From contig CM068377.1 in NCBI GenBank assembly GCA_034770075.1, positions 71,809,358 through 71,873,357 of the forward strand: a stretch of 64,000 nucleotides of DNA, in the 5' to 3' direction. A program made the position numbers and the translations under genes. The stretch is from Aralia elata (Eukaryota; Streptophyta; Magnoliopsida; Apiales; Araliaceae). The notes beneath the pieces are model-generated. The model worked only from the letters and a program-made list of their open reading frames with translations. It did not search any database and was not told the origin of the DNA. Below, in pieces: positions 45,957 to 57,432 of the stretch (positions within the stretch are counted from its first letter, which is position 1; every line of letters starts with the position of its first letter).

Positions 45957-47945
45957 AAATTGACAATTTTAGGTAACCAAAGCATAAAATTTAGTTTCTT
46001 AACATATCAATTTTCTAATTTTAAGCTGCACTATTTGTATTAGTACTGGTATCCACTTAAATAGAATTTAATATTTTTCATACTGTTTATATGGTGTCTT
46101 AGTTGACATTTAATATTTCCATTTCATAAAACTTAAATTATTTAGTTTTAATTGAAGATTAATTTTATATAAATGGTTTTCAAATCTTTTGTAATTTCAT
46201 AATCATATAAATTATTTGTAAATGGTACAGGTAGTAGATAGACCTGCATATTGAAGTATCCTTTTAATTATTAGTGAGTAACAAAATTTTCATCAAAATG
46301 TTTTAAATCAGTATCCATTATTTAATTTAGTTAAATGATAGAATTGGTGACCATATCTGCATACAAGGCTCACCATTTTAATTTTTGTTTGTAACCATAT
46401 AGTATTAACAGTACATCATTCCAATTTTCAATTGTTAAATGTATTCAACAATAAAAAGTTAGTAACGAAATTCTCCTAATTAGGTAACCAAATCATAAAA
46501 GTTGGGTATCTTCAAAAATCAACATTGTTTCGTTAGTCTGCACTTTTGGAATTAATGCTGGTATCCAATTAAATATATTTTAATAATTTTCATAATGTTC
46601 ATATGGATTCTTAAATGACATTTAGTAGTTATATTTCATAAACCTTAATTGATTTAGTTTTAATTTACAAATTTTTAAATTTATTGGTCTTTAAATCTTT
46701 TGAAATTTCATAAGCATATACATTATTTTAAAATGGAACAGGTAGTAGATTTATCTGCATATAGAGGACCCCGTTTAATTATTAGTGAGTAACCAAATGA
46801 TCATAAAAATGTTTTATAACAGTAACAATTATTTAATTTAGATGAATGATGCAGTTGGTCACCATATCTGTATATAAGGCTAAACATTTTAGTTTTTTGT
46901 TTGTAACTAGATAGTATTAATAGTACATCAGTCAAATTTTCAATTGTTAAATGTTAATGCATTCTTGTTTTATTATTTTACAGTTTACAAAATGTATGTT
47001 TTTTATATAGTAAAGTTGGTTGCCATATTTGCATACAAAGGTATCCAATATAATTTTAGAGGGTAACCATATTGTCTCACAGAAGAAATACAATTTAATT
47101 ATCCAATTATGACATGTTTGTCCATTATGTTTATTATTATTTATAGATGAAATACATTAATGAAAAAAGTAAATTATGGTAAATATGCATCTTATAGGAC
47201 TGTGAAATATAATCTTGGTAACTTTACACAACAAAAATGATTACAATTTGTATGGCTAATGAGAATCCTCAGAAAACTGTAATGAAATTGTTACAAATGT
47301 TTTGGTGTTGAGTTATATCAAATCTTCCTGGGTCTCAAAATTGGAGGATTATTGCATGTTTTCCTGTTATGCCCTTTTTCTTGGCATCTACCTACTGCAA
47401 AGAAGAGATATTTGAAGCGACCATTTTTTTCCAACTCCAAGGATGTGATGGATCCTGAAATGAATTTTCAGTTTGGTCAATGTAAATAGATGTATTAAAT
47501 ATTGTCAACATTTGAATTAAAATCTGAACTATTTGTATTAATAATTGTATCCACTAAAATATTTTTTAGTAATTTTCACAATGTTCAAATGGTGTCTAAA
47601 ATGTTATTTAGTATTTACAATTTATAACTATACTGCTATACTTTAAAAACCATTTCTTTACTAACTTACATTACAGTTAGTAACCAAATTATATTTATTA
47701 GGTAACCAAATCATAAATGTTGAGTAACTTACCAAATCGAAAATTGTATTTTATGCTACACTATTTGTATTACTACTGGTATCCATTTAAATAGAATTTT
47801 AAATTTTTCATACTGTTAATATGGTGTGTAAAATGACATTTAATATTTACATTTCATCTATATACCTGTATTATGGAAAAACAATTTTTTAAAATAACTC
47901 AACACTACAGTTAGTAGCCAAACCTTTGTTACTAGGTAACCAAAT
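45957..47945. repeat. Degenerate tandem repeats between the two MULE genes
   Basis: At least four diverged units begin with GGTAACCAAA(T/G)CATAAA or its remains (near 45971, 46481, a partial one near 47515, and 47701). Each is followed by TATTTGTATTA-like, GGTATCCA, TTCATACTGTT and ATGGTGT words in the same order. The first two units are about 510-600 bases. A further sub-repeat (TTAGTGAGTAAC near 46272 and 46777) supports the period. No gene is seen in it apart from the knuckle relic at 47335-47460. Confidence 0.75.
47335..47460 (-). pseudogene. Zinc-knuckle relic of the MULE transposase
   Basis: The minus strand encodes GRCQEKGHNRKTCNNPP and then stops. This is the CX2CX4HX4C C-terminal knuckle of MuDR-type transposases, with its first Cys out of phase: a 4-base TAGA interrupts a readable TGCAGTAGG|TGCCAA. 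It lies about 550 bases past the end of the N-terminal exon. This is too close for the roughly 300-residue catalytic domain that should separate them. Confidence 0.7.
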
Positions 47946-48004
47946 CAAAAACGTATGGTATCTTAAAAATTTTAAAATATTATTAAACAGATTCCAATTC
48001 ATAC

Positions 48005-49052
48005 CTGAATTTGTTTTTTTCAGCATGTACAACCAAGAAGGAATGAGAGTGTAGTCATGTGGATTCCCTCTTATTTTGTCCATTGCTCTTTCTTTTGATC
48101 TCCATGCTTTTTGGTAGGATATGGACACATTAAACTCCGTCATCATGTCTTCAACAATATCAGTTGGTGTGTAAACTTTCTTGAAGTTTGTTAATTTAAG
48201 CATTATGCATTCACTCACCATCTGACTATTTGCTTGTCTGTGATCTCCAAGCATTATGTTTGCTGAACAAGTGTGTGAATCATTAAATTCTCTCACCTTG
48301 AACATATTTGTTCTTCGAAACTTTGATGCTCTTAGTTTCCAATTGCAATTTTCACTATCTACGCATACCAGAACAAAGTCTCTTCCACTAGTTCTTTCCA
48401 CCTTGTGCTGTCTGTTTTTCCTTATTGAATGTAGCCTTATCGCTTGCATTATGATTTTTTTGTCTTTGTATGTTTGATGAAGTTTAACCTCAAACTTATT
48501 CGGATCTGATATGACCTCATCACACTGCTCTCCATTTTTTGTTACACATTGTTGTCTTTCTTGTTCTTTATCAACAGATTCAATGGCCAGATGTTCAACA
48601 TAATGCAATCCAATTTGGTCTTCTTCTGTTACCAACAATTCAACTTCCGAGTTCCATTCTGTTAATCTCATGCTGGATTCAGATTGCAGTCTAATTTCTT
48701 CTTCATTTGTCATGTTTTGTAACATTGTATTGCCTCCATTGTTGTTTTCGTAATCTATAATAAGTGGAAACTTTCCATTTTCTCCTGATTTTCTACTTAC
48801 TTCCATGTAGAATCTTAATGTTGCTTCATTTGTCACCTTCATTGGAGGGATGTTGCTATTAACATGAAACTTGATTGTCAACTCTGTTGTGTTGCAGTCT
48901 AAGCTCAATGCATTGCATATCAAGTTGTGTATTTCTGTGAAAGAACAAGAATAAGGAACTAGTACGCCCGTAACTTGGAAATCTAGATATGGGTTATTGT
49001 TACTCCACGTTCCATTGAAGTAGATTACAACTGGAATCATATCCATGGCCAA
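48005..49052 (-). pseudogene. MuDR-like transposase, N-terminal exon only
   Basis: ATG at 49052 (MAMDMIPVVIYFNGTW...). Residues about 1-100 form a PB1-like domain. About 200-265 is the MuDR DNA-binding domain, with CVDSENCNWKLRASK and a downstream DSHTCS completing a zinc-binding set. About 265-349 has the conserved NFKKVYTPTDIVEDMM...SYQKAWRSKERAMDKIRG segment that precedes the catalytic domain. A splice donor GTATGA (48004 leftwards) follows LKKTNS. No DDE catalytic domain follows, so the gene is internally deleted. In family members this protein binds the terminal repeats and catalyses transposition. The frame continues unspliced to 47889 without further homology. Confidence 0.88.
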
Positions 49053-50006
49053 GCACCTGAAACAATAATATTAATCAAATTAGTTACCGGAATTCATATT
49101 ATTAGTAACCAGAATTAAAATAGCAACCAGAATTCATCTTTTTAGAAATAATAAATTTTAAAAACATTGCCTGTATTGTCAAATATAATAATGATTTGAT
49201 AGACGAATAAGACCAATCTTTGTCACGAATCTGTCTCACAATCATCCTTCTCAACTGAAATTAAAACTATTACTTTATAGGTTTCCAAATTATCATTATA
49301 AAGTATTCAAAATATATGTTATTAGTATCAACGCTTTTGATTAATACTGTATTATAATCATTTATCAGAAACTCATAATTTATGCTTATGCGAAGGTTAA
49401 TTGCAAATTAATTAACAATTAAATGAAGGTAACCATACTTTTATATGAATGTCTCCAAATTATGATTTTGTACTGAATTCTACACATCAGCCGTTGATTT
49501 TTCAAATTCTATTTATTTGTATAAATCATACAGACGTATTTTTCAATAATTATTTGAAATCAATTGATAAAAATCTATTAATTCTGGTTAATTGATACAT
49601 ACCTTTGTAGTTTGTCTGCAGATTCAATTCCCTGTTTCAGAATCAACTTGTTGATTTCGTTACCGATATCGTTTGATCGGGTTTTTTTGATTTTCGGATG
49701 CTCTGTTTTTGCTTCTTGTTGATTTTGAACCAGATTTCTGTTGTATTACACCTCCATTGATCCTTGGTTACAGCGGAGGTATGATCGACAAATTTCTGTT
49801 GTATTCCTGTTCTTCGTTGGATACCTTATTCTGAAACGTGATTTTTGAATTTTTTGGGTTAGTTGGTAACTGCCAAGGTAAGTGGAGTAGTTTTTTCCTT
49901 AAATTAAGGGTTTTTAAATTTAATTGGATTGGATATAATAACTTGTTTTGCACTTTTGTTAAAATTATTATACAATATTTCACTGTTTCTATAATTATCT
50001 AGTTGA
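49053..50006 (-). promoter_or_regulatory. 5' region of the MULE transposase gene
   Basis: AT-rich DNA upstream of ATG 49052, with GTAACCA-like words near 49065-49130 and 49430. Possible untranslated exon sequence around 49600-49760 is less AT-rich. No promoter box is assigned. Confidence 0.4.
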
Positions 50007-50059
50007 TGCACTATTCTTGTAATAATTTTTTATATGTTGTATACTTATGTAAAGAACCC
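50007..50059 (-). repeat. Right terminal inverted repeat of the MULE
   Basis: The reverse complement begins GGGTTCTTTACATAAG and contains TTACAAGAATAGTGCA, as in the left end. Confidence 0.85.
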
Positions 50060-50068
50060 TAATTTATA

Positions 50069-50422
50069 CTACTAGGACTAATTACACATTTTATTACATC
50101 AATATTCACACTTTATTTAATCAAGTTATAAAATTAAATAATTGAGATGTATTAAATAAACCTCTAGGGTTGGTGTACTAGGATATAAATTACATACTAG
50201 TATACTTTAATTACTATAACCCTTAGGTTATTTAGTCCTCATTTCCAATATATATTATATTTTGTTTTGAGCTTCCTTGTCATTTTATTTAAACATATCT
50301 CACATATGTCTAAACAGATTTATCATCATTGATAACTAATCAATAATTCAATATAATCACATAATCATTAATATTTAATTAATATATCTATTTACAATAA
50401 CTTGAAATTCTTGGTTATTACA
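50069..50422 (-). repeat. 5' LTR of element B, remaining part
   Basis: Collinear with 7405-7750 of the other LTR. It ends GGTTATTACA before the target duplication ACAAG (50423-50427). Confidence 0.92.
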
Positions 50423-50427
50423 ACAAG

Positions 50428-51557
50428 AATCCTAATTGATATAATTATATCCTAAGGAATGAAACATAATATAAATTATTAATCATTAAACTTAAAATTA
50501 AACCTTAATTGAAGGATTGAAACCCTAAATCATAATTTGTAAAACCCTAACCCTAAATTAAAACCCTAAACACTAATTTAAAGCCCAAAACCTTAATTAT
50601 GAGATTCTTAACCTTAATTATAAAGTTTAAACTCAATTAAGGTAGTACTAAACATAATTAAGTTGTCCTAAACATGAATTATAAAACCTTAATATCAATT
50701 AGTGTGAATTAAACCTAAATTAAGCAAACTAACCAATTGAAAAACTTGTAGGAGTGTGCTAGCTTGTGTCCAACACACTCCAACACAAGCATGAGGCTAA
50801 GATCAGATCATAAGTAGCACAAGTTTAGTTGTAAGATCTTTGTGGAGGCAAAAATGGGTGAAAAGTCCATAAAAGCCCTAATCTTGCAATTCTATAAATA
50901 GCCCAAGCCTCTGATCATTAAACCTATGAATTTACAAGTTCAAACACTCACAAATACAGTCTAGATAACATCCAAGTGAAGTTCCAATCAGATCCTAAGC
51001 ATCAGATCAAGAATAACCCAAAAAGGTAAAAATCCTATTCACACTTGTTGATCTTTAATCCATTGCTAAACATTTTGTTTAGATATTTAGGAATGTGTAA
51101 TAACATGTTATTTAGTGATCTGGGTTGTTAAAACATGAATCCATAACATTTAAATGCATGAAAATGAAGAATTAAGCAAACTACCAAACGCATTAAAAAG
51201 TGGTCTGACAAGCAAGTTTGTCAGTCGATTTGATCCTCTTAAGTTATGTGTTTGATCTGTTTTAAAGTTTGCAATTATACTATGACATGAGGTTAACAAT
51301 CTAGAGTTGGAATCATGCTAAAAATATCCTTTAGCTAGAAGATATTGATGGTCAAAACCCGTTGATCGATCACTAGTTTGCAATTCTGGAAATTTCAGAA
51401 ATTGTTTGAAGGTTCTAACAGTGTCTGACAATGGTTTGACCGGCTTGAATCTTGTGTGTATGATATTTTTATTGTAATTTCTTGGACCCAATATGTTATT
51501 TGATATATATACTACAAGTACATATCATTAAAACACATTAACATAACCTAGAATGAA
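50428..51557 (+). other. LTR-like flanking DNA split by element B (right part)
   Basis: It continues from 4243. It holds AAACCCTAA-type words (about 50520-50580), a TATA-like TCTATAAATAGCCCAAGCC at about 50891-50909 followed by a region resembling a transcript start, and no ORF of note. This is likely the promoter part of an old plus-sense LTR that starts near 3876. Confidence 0.4.
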
Positions 51558-51661
51558 TGTAATAACCAGAAACTTCAAGTCTCATTGTTAATAAAATTAT
51601 TAAATATGTATTTTTATAAGTGGATACTTTGTTGCTTATGTTGTGTGGGTATATGACTTAC

Positions 51662-51707
<46 letters not shown>

Positions 51708-53964
51708 GCTTAAATAAGTTTATTTTATTAAAAACCAATAAGGGTAACTTGACTCCAAATTAAGTGGGCTAGTACCCGAAATGAGTGAATGGGATTGGAT
51801 CAATATATTCTCCCAATATATCATCCCCTGCTTCGGTCCAATATGGCCCATCATGGGTGACCCAAAGGTGTATCAGATGACCCAATTAAAAAGGAAATAT
51901 CCGGATGGAAGAGAGAGAAGGTCACGTGGGTGCATTAAATTCTCCCATATTATTTTCTAAAGCTAGAATCCTAACACCATAGCTCATGTTCCATAGCGCA
52001 CCTGATGTGAAGATTTGAATCCCCTAAAAACCGGGATAGCAAAGAAAAAGAGGGATATGCAATGAGTACCTATACATACAGAATCTACTGTATGTATATG
52101 TTTAAATAGCACCTCTCACTTGTGCTAGCAAATGTTAACTTCATTCGTCACCTTAGTCTGAAATCTAGTAAACAAAAGATTTGAGAGAGAAGGGAAAGGA
52201 GTTGTCGTGCTAGGAGGGAGAGAGGAGAACGATATCTGGTATATGCCTTCTACCTTCATTGTTTACTTTGGAAGGAAGAGAAGACAGGCAACCAGAACAA
52301 AGAGGTAAGAGCTTCCTGATTTTGGTAATAATTGTCTACCTATGTATTATTTGTTTAGCATATTAGTTAAAAGAGTACAAACCGACTGTAAAAAGAAAGG
52401 TCAAAAGAGGTTCGTGAGCTAGGTGATCTATGATCATGTTCTATACCGATATTAAATGTTGTCCATAAGATGTGTGACCAGACTTTAGTTAAACCATAAG
52501 GGTGGTAGCATTGTGGACCTTGTAATAAGACAGTATAACTACTTGTCTATGACACCCATGCTTGAGACAAGTGGTTGGCTTGAGCTAAGTTCATAATGGA
52601 ATTGCAGTAGTAAAACAACTTCTAGTAAAGCCTAAGAAGGAATGCTGGTTGGACTATGATTAACTTCTAGTAAAGCCTAAGAAGGAGTGTGTCTGAGTTT
52701 ACACCCCGACCTATTTTTTAAAACAAACTAAAGGTCTCTGTCAAATCTACTATAAACGGACACAACTGATGAAAACGAGTTTACACCAATCATTAAGTTT
52801 AATAAAGCATGAGTCAGACCCAAATCATGATGATTAGACCTGTATGACCTTAGACCAAATCAGCCAAGGGAGATTCCTTAAGCTGAAATCATAAAGTAAC
52901 TCTGGATAAGGAAAAGGACTCAATGATCGTAGAGTAGCTTTACTACGATCGTAGAGTGCACTTATACTCGTAGAGTTAACTAGTCATGTTACTCGACGAT
53001 TGTAGAGTATCTCTCGGCGATCGTAGAGTCAATCAGTCATGTTACTCGACGATCGTAAAGTATCTCTCGGTGATCGCAAAGTGAGTTGGCCAATCATTCA
53101 AAAATCGTAGAGCTTCGCCCAGGCAAATGTGGCATAACTTCATTAAGTCAGAAAGACCTTAGTGATCGTAGAGTATCTCTCACCGATCGTAGAGTCCATC
53201 TTGTAAAGTATAGAATTTCACCAGTAAGTCGTAGAGCTTTGTTGGTGATCGTAGAGTCACCTTACTGATGGTAGAGTGACTCCAATAGTCTTGATAAAAC
53301 ATTACTGAACGTAGGGTTGTCATAACAGACCATAGAATGTTTAAAGGGACAGTATATCAGGTTGTACGTGTCTCTTGTGTATATTTACTGAGTCAATTAT
53401 TGATGCTTAGCCATGTCTGATTAGAGGACCAATTATAATCACTGTAAGATACCTGCAGAACAGGATCGTAGAGTAATTATTAAGCAGCAGATCAGGCAAG
53501 TTCCTTAACTCGCACCACCTCATATATTGCATGCCAGTTTTCTTATATAATGCAAATCTCCAGATTCAAACTTAAATCATTATTTCAAAGCATGTTAGTT
53601 GCTGTTGATTGCTCCATATCCATGATAAGTATTGCTATTCGCACTTAGTGCAAGTTCTTGAATTCAAATTTGTATTTATTGGAAAAGTATCTAAGTGGTA
53701 TAATTATTAAAAATTATTCCACCTCACTGTTATGATTTCTCATTGCACTCGTGTGCCTTTAAAACTTGTTCTATTACTGGAACTATGCTCAAGAAATTGA
53801 AGTTCTACTATTCAAGATCTGTTACGTCTAAGTTAGTTGTATCAGCTAGACCGAACAAGTTTAGATTCAAATAAGTTTTAAAATAGCTTCCAAGCCAACT
53901 GTTGGTAAGGACTCTTCGACTGAGAAAAGAACATTTTATTAAGATAGTAAATTGGAAAACAATT
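51558..53964 (+). repeat. LTR D, Tekay-type, cut by copia element H
   Basis: It starts TGTAATAACCAGAAACTTC, like the LTR starts of B. Towards the right it carries the conserved segment with AGGCAAGTTCCTTAACTCG and CATATATTGCATGCCAG, which has counterparts in LTRs of A and B. It is interrupted at 53964 by element H; the rest is beyond the window or lost. A (TA)n run lies at about 51668-51704. No gene is seen. Confidence 0.65.
52920..53475 (+). repeat. GATCGTAGAGT word array in LTR D
   Basis: About 15 copies of GATCGTAGAGT and close variants (e.g. near 52926, 52947, 53020, 53160, 53183, 53238 and 53464) are irregularly spaced by about 20-60 bases. Some lie in a larger duplicated phrase around CGTAGAGTCAATCAGTCATG and TACTCGACGAT. 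The central GATC makes the word partly self-complementary. Confidence 0.85.
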
Positions 53965-56900
53965 TGTTAGGTTTGTATATAACGGGAACATGCAATCAAA
54001 TTACATAAATAAAGCAGAAGCGCGATAAAATGAGATTTTAAAATTTTATACAAACAATCACCATGATCTTTCTTTATGCACAATTATGAATTAAACAAAA
54101 GAGATAGAGAATAAGAATTATACCCTTGTAGAATTCTAGCTTCCTCAGGTACAAGTTCAACTCCAATTCCTTCGCGTTCTCCTTGAATTCCACCGATTAA
54201 ATTCCTTCCTTTGATCAATGTTAGCCACCCAAGTGTTTGGCCTCTAGAGGTGATCTACCAAGGAATAATATTTATTCAAGATGGGTATTGGCAAAACTCT
54301 AGTTTCTATTTCTATAGAAATTGTAAGTACTCTCTCCAATTCTTATGGAAGAGTGTGTAACCCTAATCCATAACAAGACTCCTCTTATTTATAGATATAG
54401 GTAACCCTCCTAAACTATTTAGGACTAGGTTATTTGTTTCAATTAAACTCTTTTAATTAATTAAAATCCTAATCCAATTTGAAATTTATGAGATTACTTC
54501 TATTAATTAATTCCCAAACCCTTTTAGGAATTAAATAATAATAATAGTAATAATAATAATAAGACTCCTCTTATTAATTTATATTTAATATTTCTAAAAT
54601 ATTAAATAATAAATATTAAGCTATTTAATTTATCCTATCTGCATAGATTAAATTAAATACACTTAACTTATTATTACGATTATGTCATTTACTTCTTAAA
54701 TAAATATTTTTCTTTTGCGGTGTGACCCTTTAGGTTCTCCATATTAAACCGATTGTGAATAAATCAATTAGAATAATTCTAATCTTATTTAAATAAATAA
54801 ATTTAACTATTTAATTCATTTAATTAAATAATATTTATTCTACACTAAGGGTAAACCCCTTAGCGATCAACGACTTTCTAAATAATATAGATTTCAACAT
54901 TAATAACAAAAGAACCTTTCAGTAAATAGTTACCGTACAATTCAATCCTTCTACCATATAATGTCCCAATTAAATATAAGACATGAAATTACTGTCAAGT
55001 CTTATTTTATTTAATTATATGTATTTCGATTCTCAAATGCTTAACTCTAAATAATGCAAATTAGAAATACCTTTCTAATCTCATTCTGCTTTGGCCAAAC
55101 ACTTCTAAGTTGTCATTTATTGAATCACATAGGACATTCACTCCTTTTACTAGAAATGGTAGATTCTTTGTCAACCATTCGCCTATCTCCATGTACAACT
55201 TATTATACCCAATCATACCCTTTGATATACTCTAAAGGTCTTAAGGGACATGTCAAATTATAACTCATCATACATAAGATACTATGATGATCTCAAGTCT
55301 AAGGATCACTTGTACTACTATCACTTAAGGAATTTCTATTGATAGGCAAGTAAAACTCCATTAGGTATTCCTTTAGCGAGCCACGTTTAGTGAACTTATT
55401 CTCTAATAAGCACCTGCATACTTGCTTTAGTGTCTTCACACAAATGATTACGAGATTAATCATCCTCTTCATAAGAGCAAGCAAAGTATGTACTAATCTA
55501 TCCGGATTCACTAATCCCCTTCTTAGTAATCTAACGATTAGGAACGATTTTAGATTGTAAGCTATCTAAGAATTTAGATCTCATTAGCATGATCATCATC
55601 ATGATTCTAAAAGCTGAAAGTAGTATGCACACAAGCCAATCATATTTGATATGATATAGCATATACTTTGTAATCTTATTCATTTATTAATAAAAGAATT
55701 GATTTTCTTAAAAGGTATTTTACATTATCTACATGGTGCTGTTATATTAAATGTGATAAACCCATAGTTTTGAGCAATGTTTTTAGAATCATGATGGTGA
55801 TTATGCTAATGAGATCTAAATTCAAGATAGCTCACAAACTAAAATCGTTCCTAATCATTGGATTACTAAAATGGGGATTAGTGAATCCGGATAGATTAGT
55901 ACATACGTTGCTTGCTCTTAGGAAGAGGATGATCGATCTCATAATCATTTATGTGGAGACACTATAGCAAGTATGTATGTGCTTATTATAGAATATGTTC
56001 ATTGAACGTGGCTCGCTAAGGAATACCTAATGGTGTTTTACTCGTCTGTCAATAGAAATTCCTCTAGTGATAGTAGTACAAGTGATCATTGGACTTGAGA
56101 TCATCATAGTATCTTGTGTATGATGAGTTATACTTTGACATGTCCCTTAAGACCTTTAGGGTATATCAAAGGATATGATTGGGTATAATAATTTGTACAT
56201 AGAGATAGGTGAATGATCAACAAAGAATCTACCACATCTAGTAAAAGATGTGAATGTCCTATGTGATTCGATAAATGACAACTCAGTAGTCCTTGGCCAA
56301 GGCACAATGAAATTAGAAAGGAGTTTCTAATTTACATTATTTAGAGTTATGCATTTGGGAATCAAAATACATATAATTAAATAAAGTAAGACTTGACAGT
56401 AATTCTATGTCTTATATTTAATTGGGACATTGTATGGTAGAAGGATTGAATTGTATGGTAACTATGCACTGAAAGGTTCTTTTGTGAGTAATGTTGAAAT
56501 CTATATTATCTGGAAAGTCATTGATCGCTAAGGGGGCTTACCCTTATTGTAGAATAAGTTTTATTTAATTAAATGAATTATAGAGTTTTATTTATTTATT
56601 TAAATAATATTGAAATTGTTCTAATTGATTTATTTACAACCGGTTTAATATGGAGAACCTAAAGGGTCACACCGCAAAAGGAAAATATTTGTTTAAGAAG
56701 TAAATGGCATAATTGTAATAATAAGTTAAGTGTATTTAATTTAATCTATGGAGATAGAATAAATTAAATAGCTTAATATTTATTATTTAATATTTTAGAA
56801 ATATTAAATATAAATTAATAAGAGGAGTCTTATTATTATTACTATTACTATTATTTAATTCCTAATAGGGATTGGGAATTAATTAATAGAAGTACTCTCT

Positions 56901-57432
56901 CATGAATTCCTAATTAGATTAGGAGTTTAATTTAATTAAAGAAGTTTAATTAGAATAGAAACCCTAATCCTAAATAGTTTAGGGGAGGGTTTTCCTACAT
57001 CTATAAATAAAAGAAGTCTTATCATAGATTAGGGTTACACACTCTTGCATAAGAATTGTGGAGAGTACTTACAATTTCTATAGAGATAGAAAATAGGATT
57101 TTGCCAACACCCATCTTTTTGAACACGTATTATTCCTTGGTGGATCACCTCTAGAGGCCAAACACTTGGGTGGCTAACGTTGATCAAAGGAAGGAATTTA
57201 ATCGGTGGAATTCAAAGAGAATGCGAAGGAATTGGAGGTGAACTTGTACTTGAGGAAGCTAGAATTCTACAAGGGTATAATTCTTATTCTCCATCTCTTT
57301 CGTTTATATTTATAATTGTGCATAAAGAAAGATCATGGTAATGGTTTGTATAAAATTTTAAAATCTGATTTTATCGCGCTTCTTCTTTATTTATGTAATT
57401 TGATTGCATGTTTGCGTTATACAAACCTAACA
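53965..57432. repeat. Large inverted repeat formed by LTRs G and F
   Basis: The outer part of G (53965-55609) and the outer part of F (about 55780-57432) are reverse complements of the same LTR family, giving arms of about 1.6 kb around a spacer of about 170 bases. The arms are diverged, not perfect. Confidence 0.8.
55615..57432 (+). mobile_element. Solo LTR F (copia), opposite to G
   Basis: TSD AAAGC at 55610-55614 and 57433-57437. TGAAAGTAGTATGCACAC to ...ACAAACCTAACA. It is the same family as G and E, inserted about 150 bases inside G in opposite orientation. TATA-like CTATAAATAAAAG at about 57002 agrees with plus sense. Short open frames within (e.g. 55770-55967) are by-products. Confidence 0.9.

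Larger units (their letters stand above)
21029..50059 (+). mobile_element. MULE DNA transposon carrying a DUF1985-Ulp1 gene
   Basis: Flanked by a perfect 9-bp duplication TAATTTATA (21020-21028 and 50060-50068), the size typical of Mutator-like elements. The intact target is visible in B's other LTR at about 7390. Imperfect terminal inverted repeats of about 53 bp share the 16-mer TTACAAGAATAGTGCA. Without nested element A it is about 10.1 kb. It holds two convergent genes: the Ulp1 protease gene (+) and a truncated MuDR-like transposase (-). MULEs with captured Ulp1-like genes are known in plants (the KI/Kaonashi group); this assignment is from the gene content. It cannot move by itself because its transposase lacks the catalytic domain. 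Confidence 0.92.
4249..50422 (-). mobile_element. Element B: Tekay/Del-type Ty3-gypsy retrotransposon with three layers of insertions inside it
   Basis: The minus-strand element is bounded by TGTAATAACC at 50422 and ...GGGGGCGTCA at 4249. A 5-bp target-site duplication ACAAG lies at 4244-4248 and 50423-50427. Its LTRs (left 4249-7750; right 17884-21028 plus 50069-50422, about 3.5 kb each) differ by roughly 5% in the stretch compared by eye. The order in element sense is 5' LTR, tRNA-Met-type primer site, leader with an extra ORF, gag, PR, RT, RNase H, IN, chromodomain remnant, 3' LTR. Later insertions are solo LTR C in the leader, and a MULE in the 5' LTR which itself holds A and J. Without these, B is about 13 kb. 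Confidence 0.9.

Noticed and set aside
52920..53475. CRISPR-like array
   Set aside because: Repeats are short, degenerate and irregularly spaced, and lie in a plant LTR.
55054..55967. Open frames at 55054-55263, 55299-55511 and 55770-55967, and at 59866-60075
   Set aside because: The same frames appear in the copia LTR copies G, F and E; they are LTR by-products.
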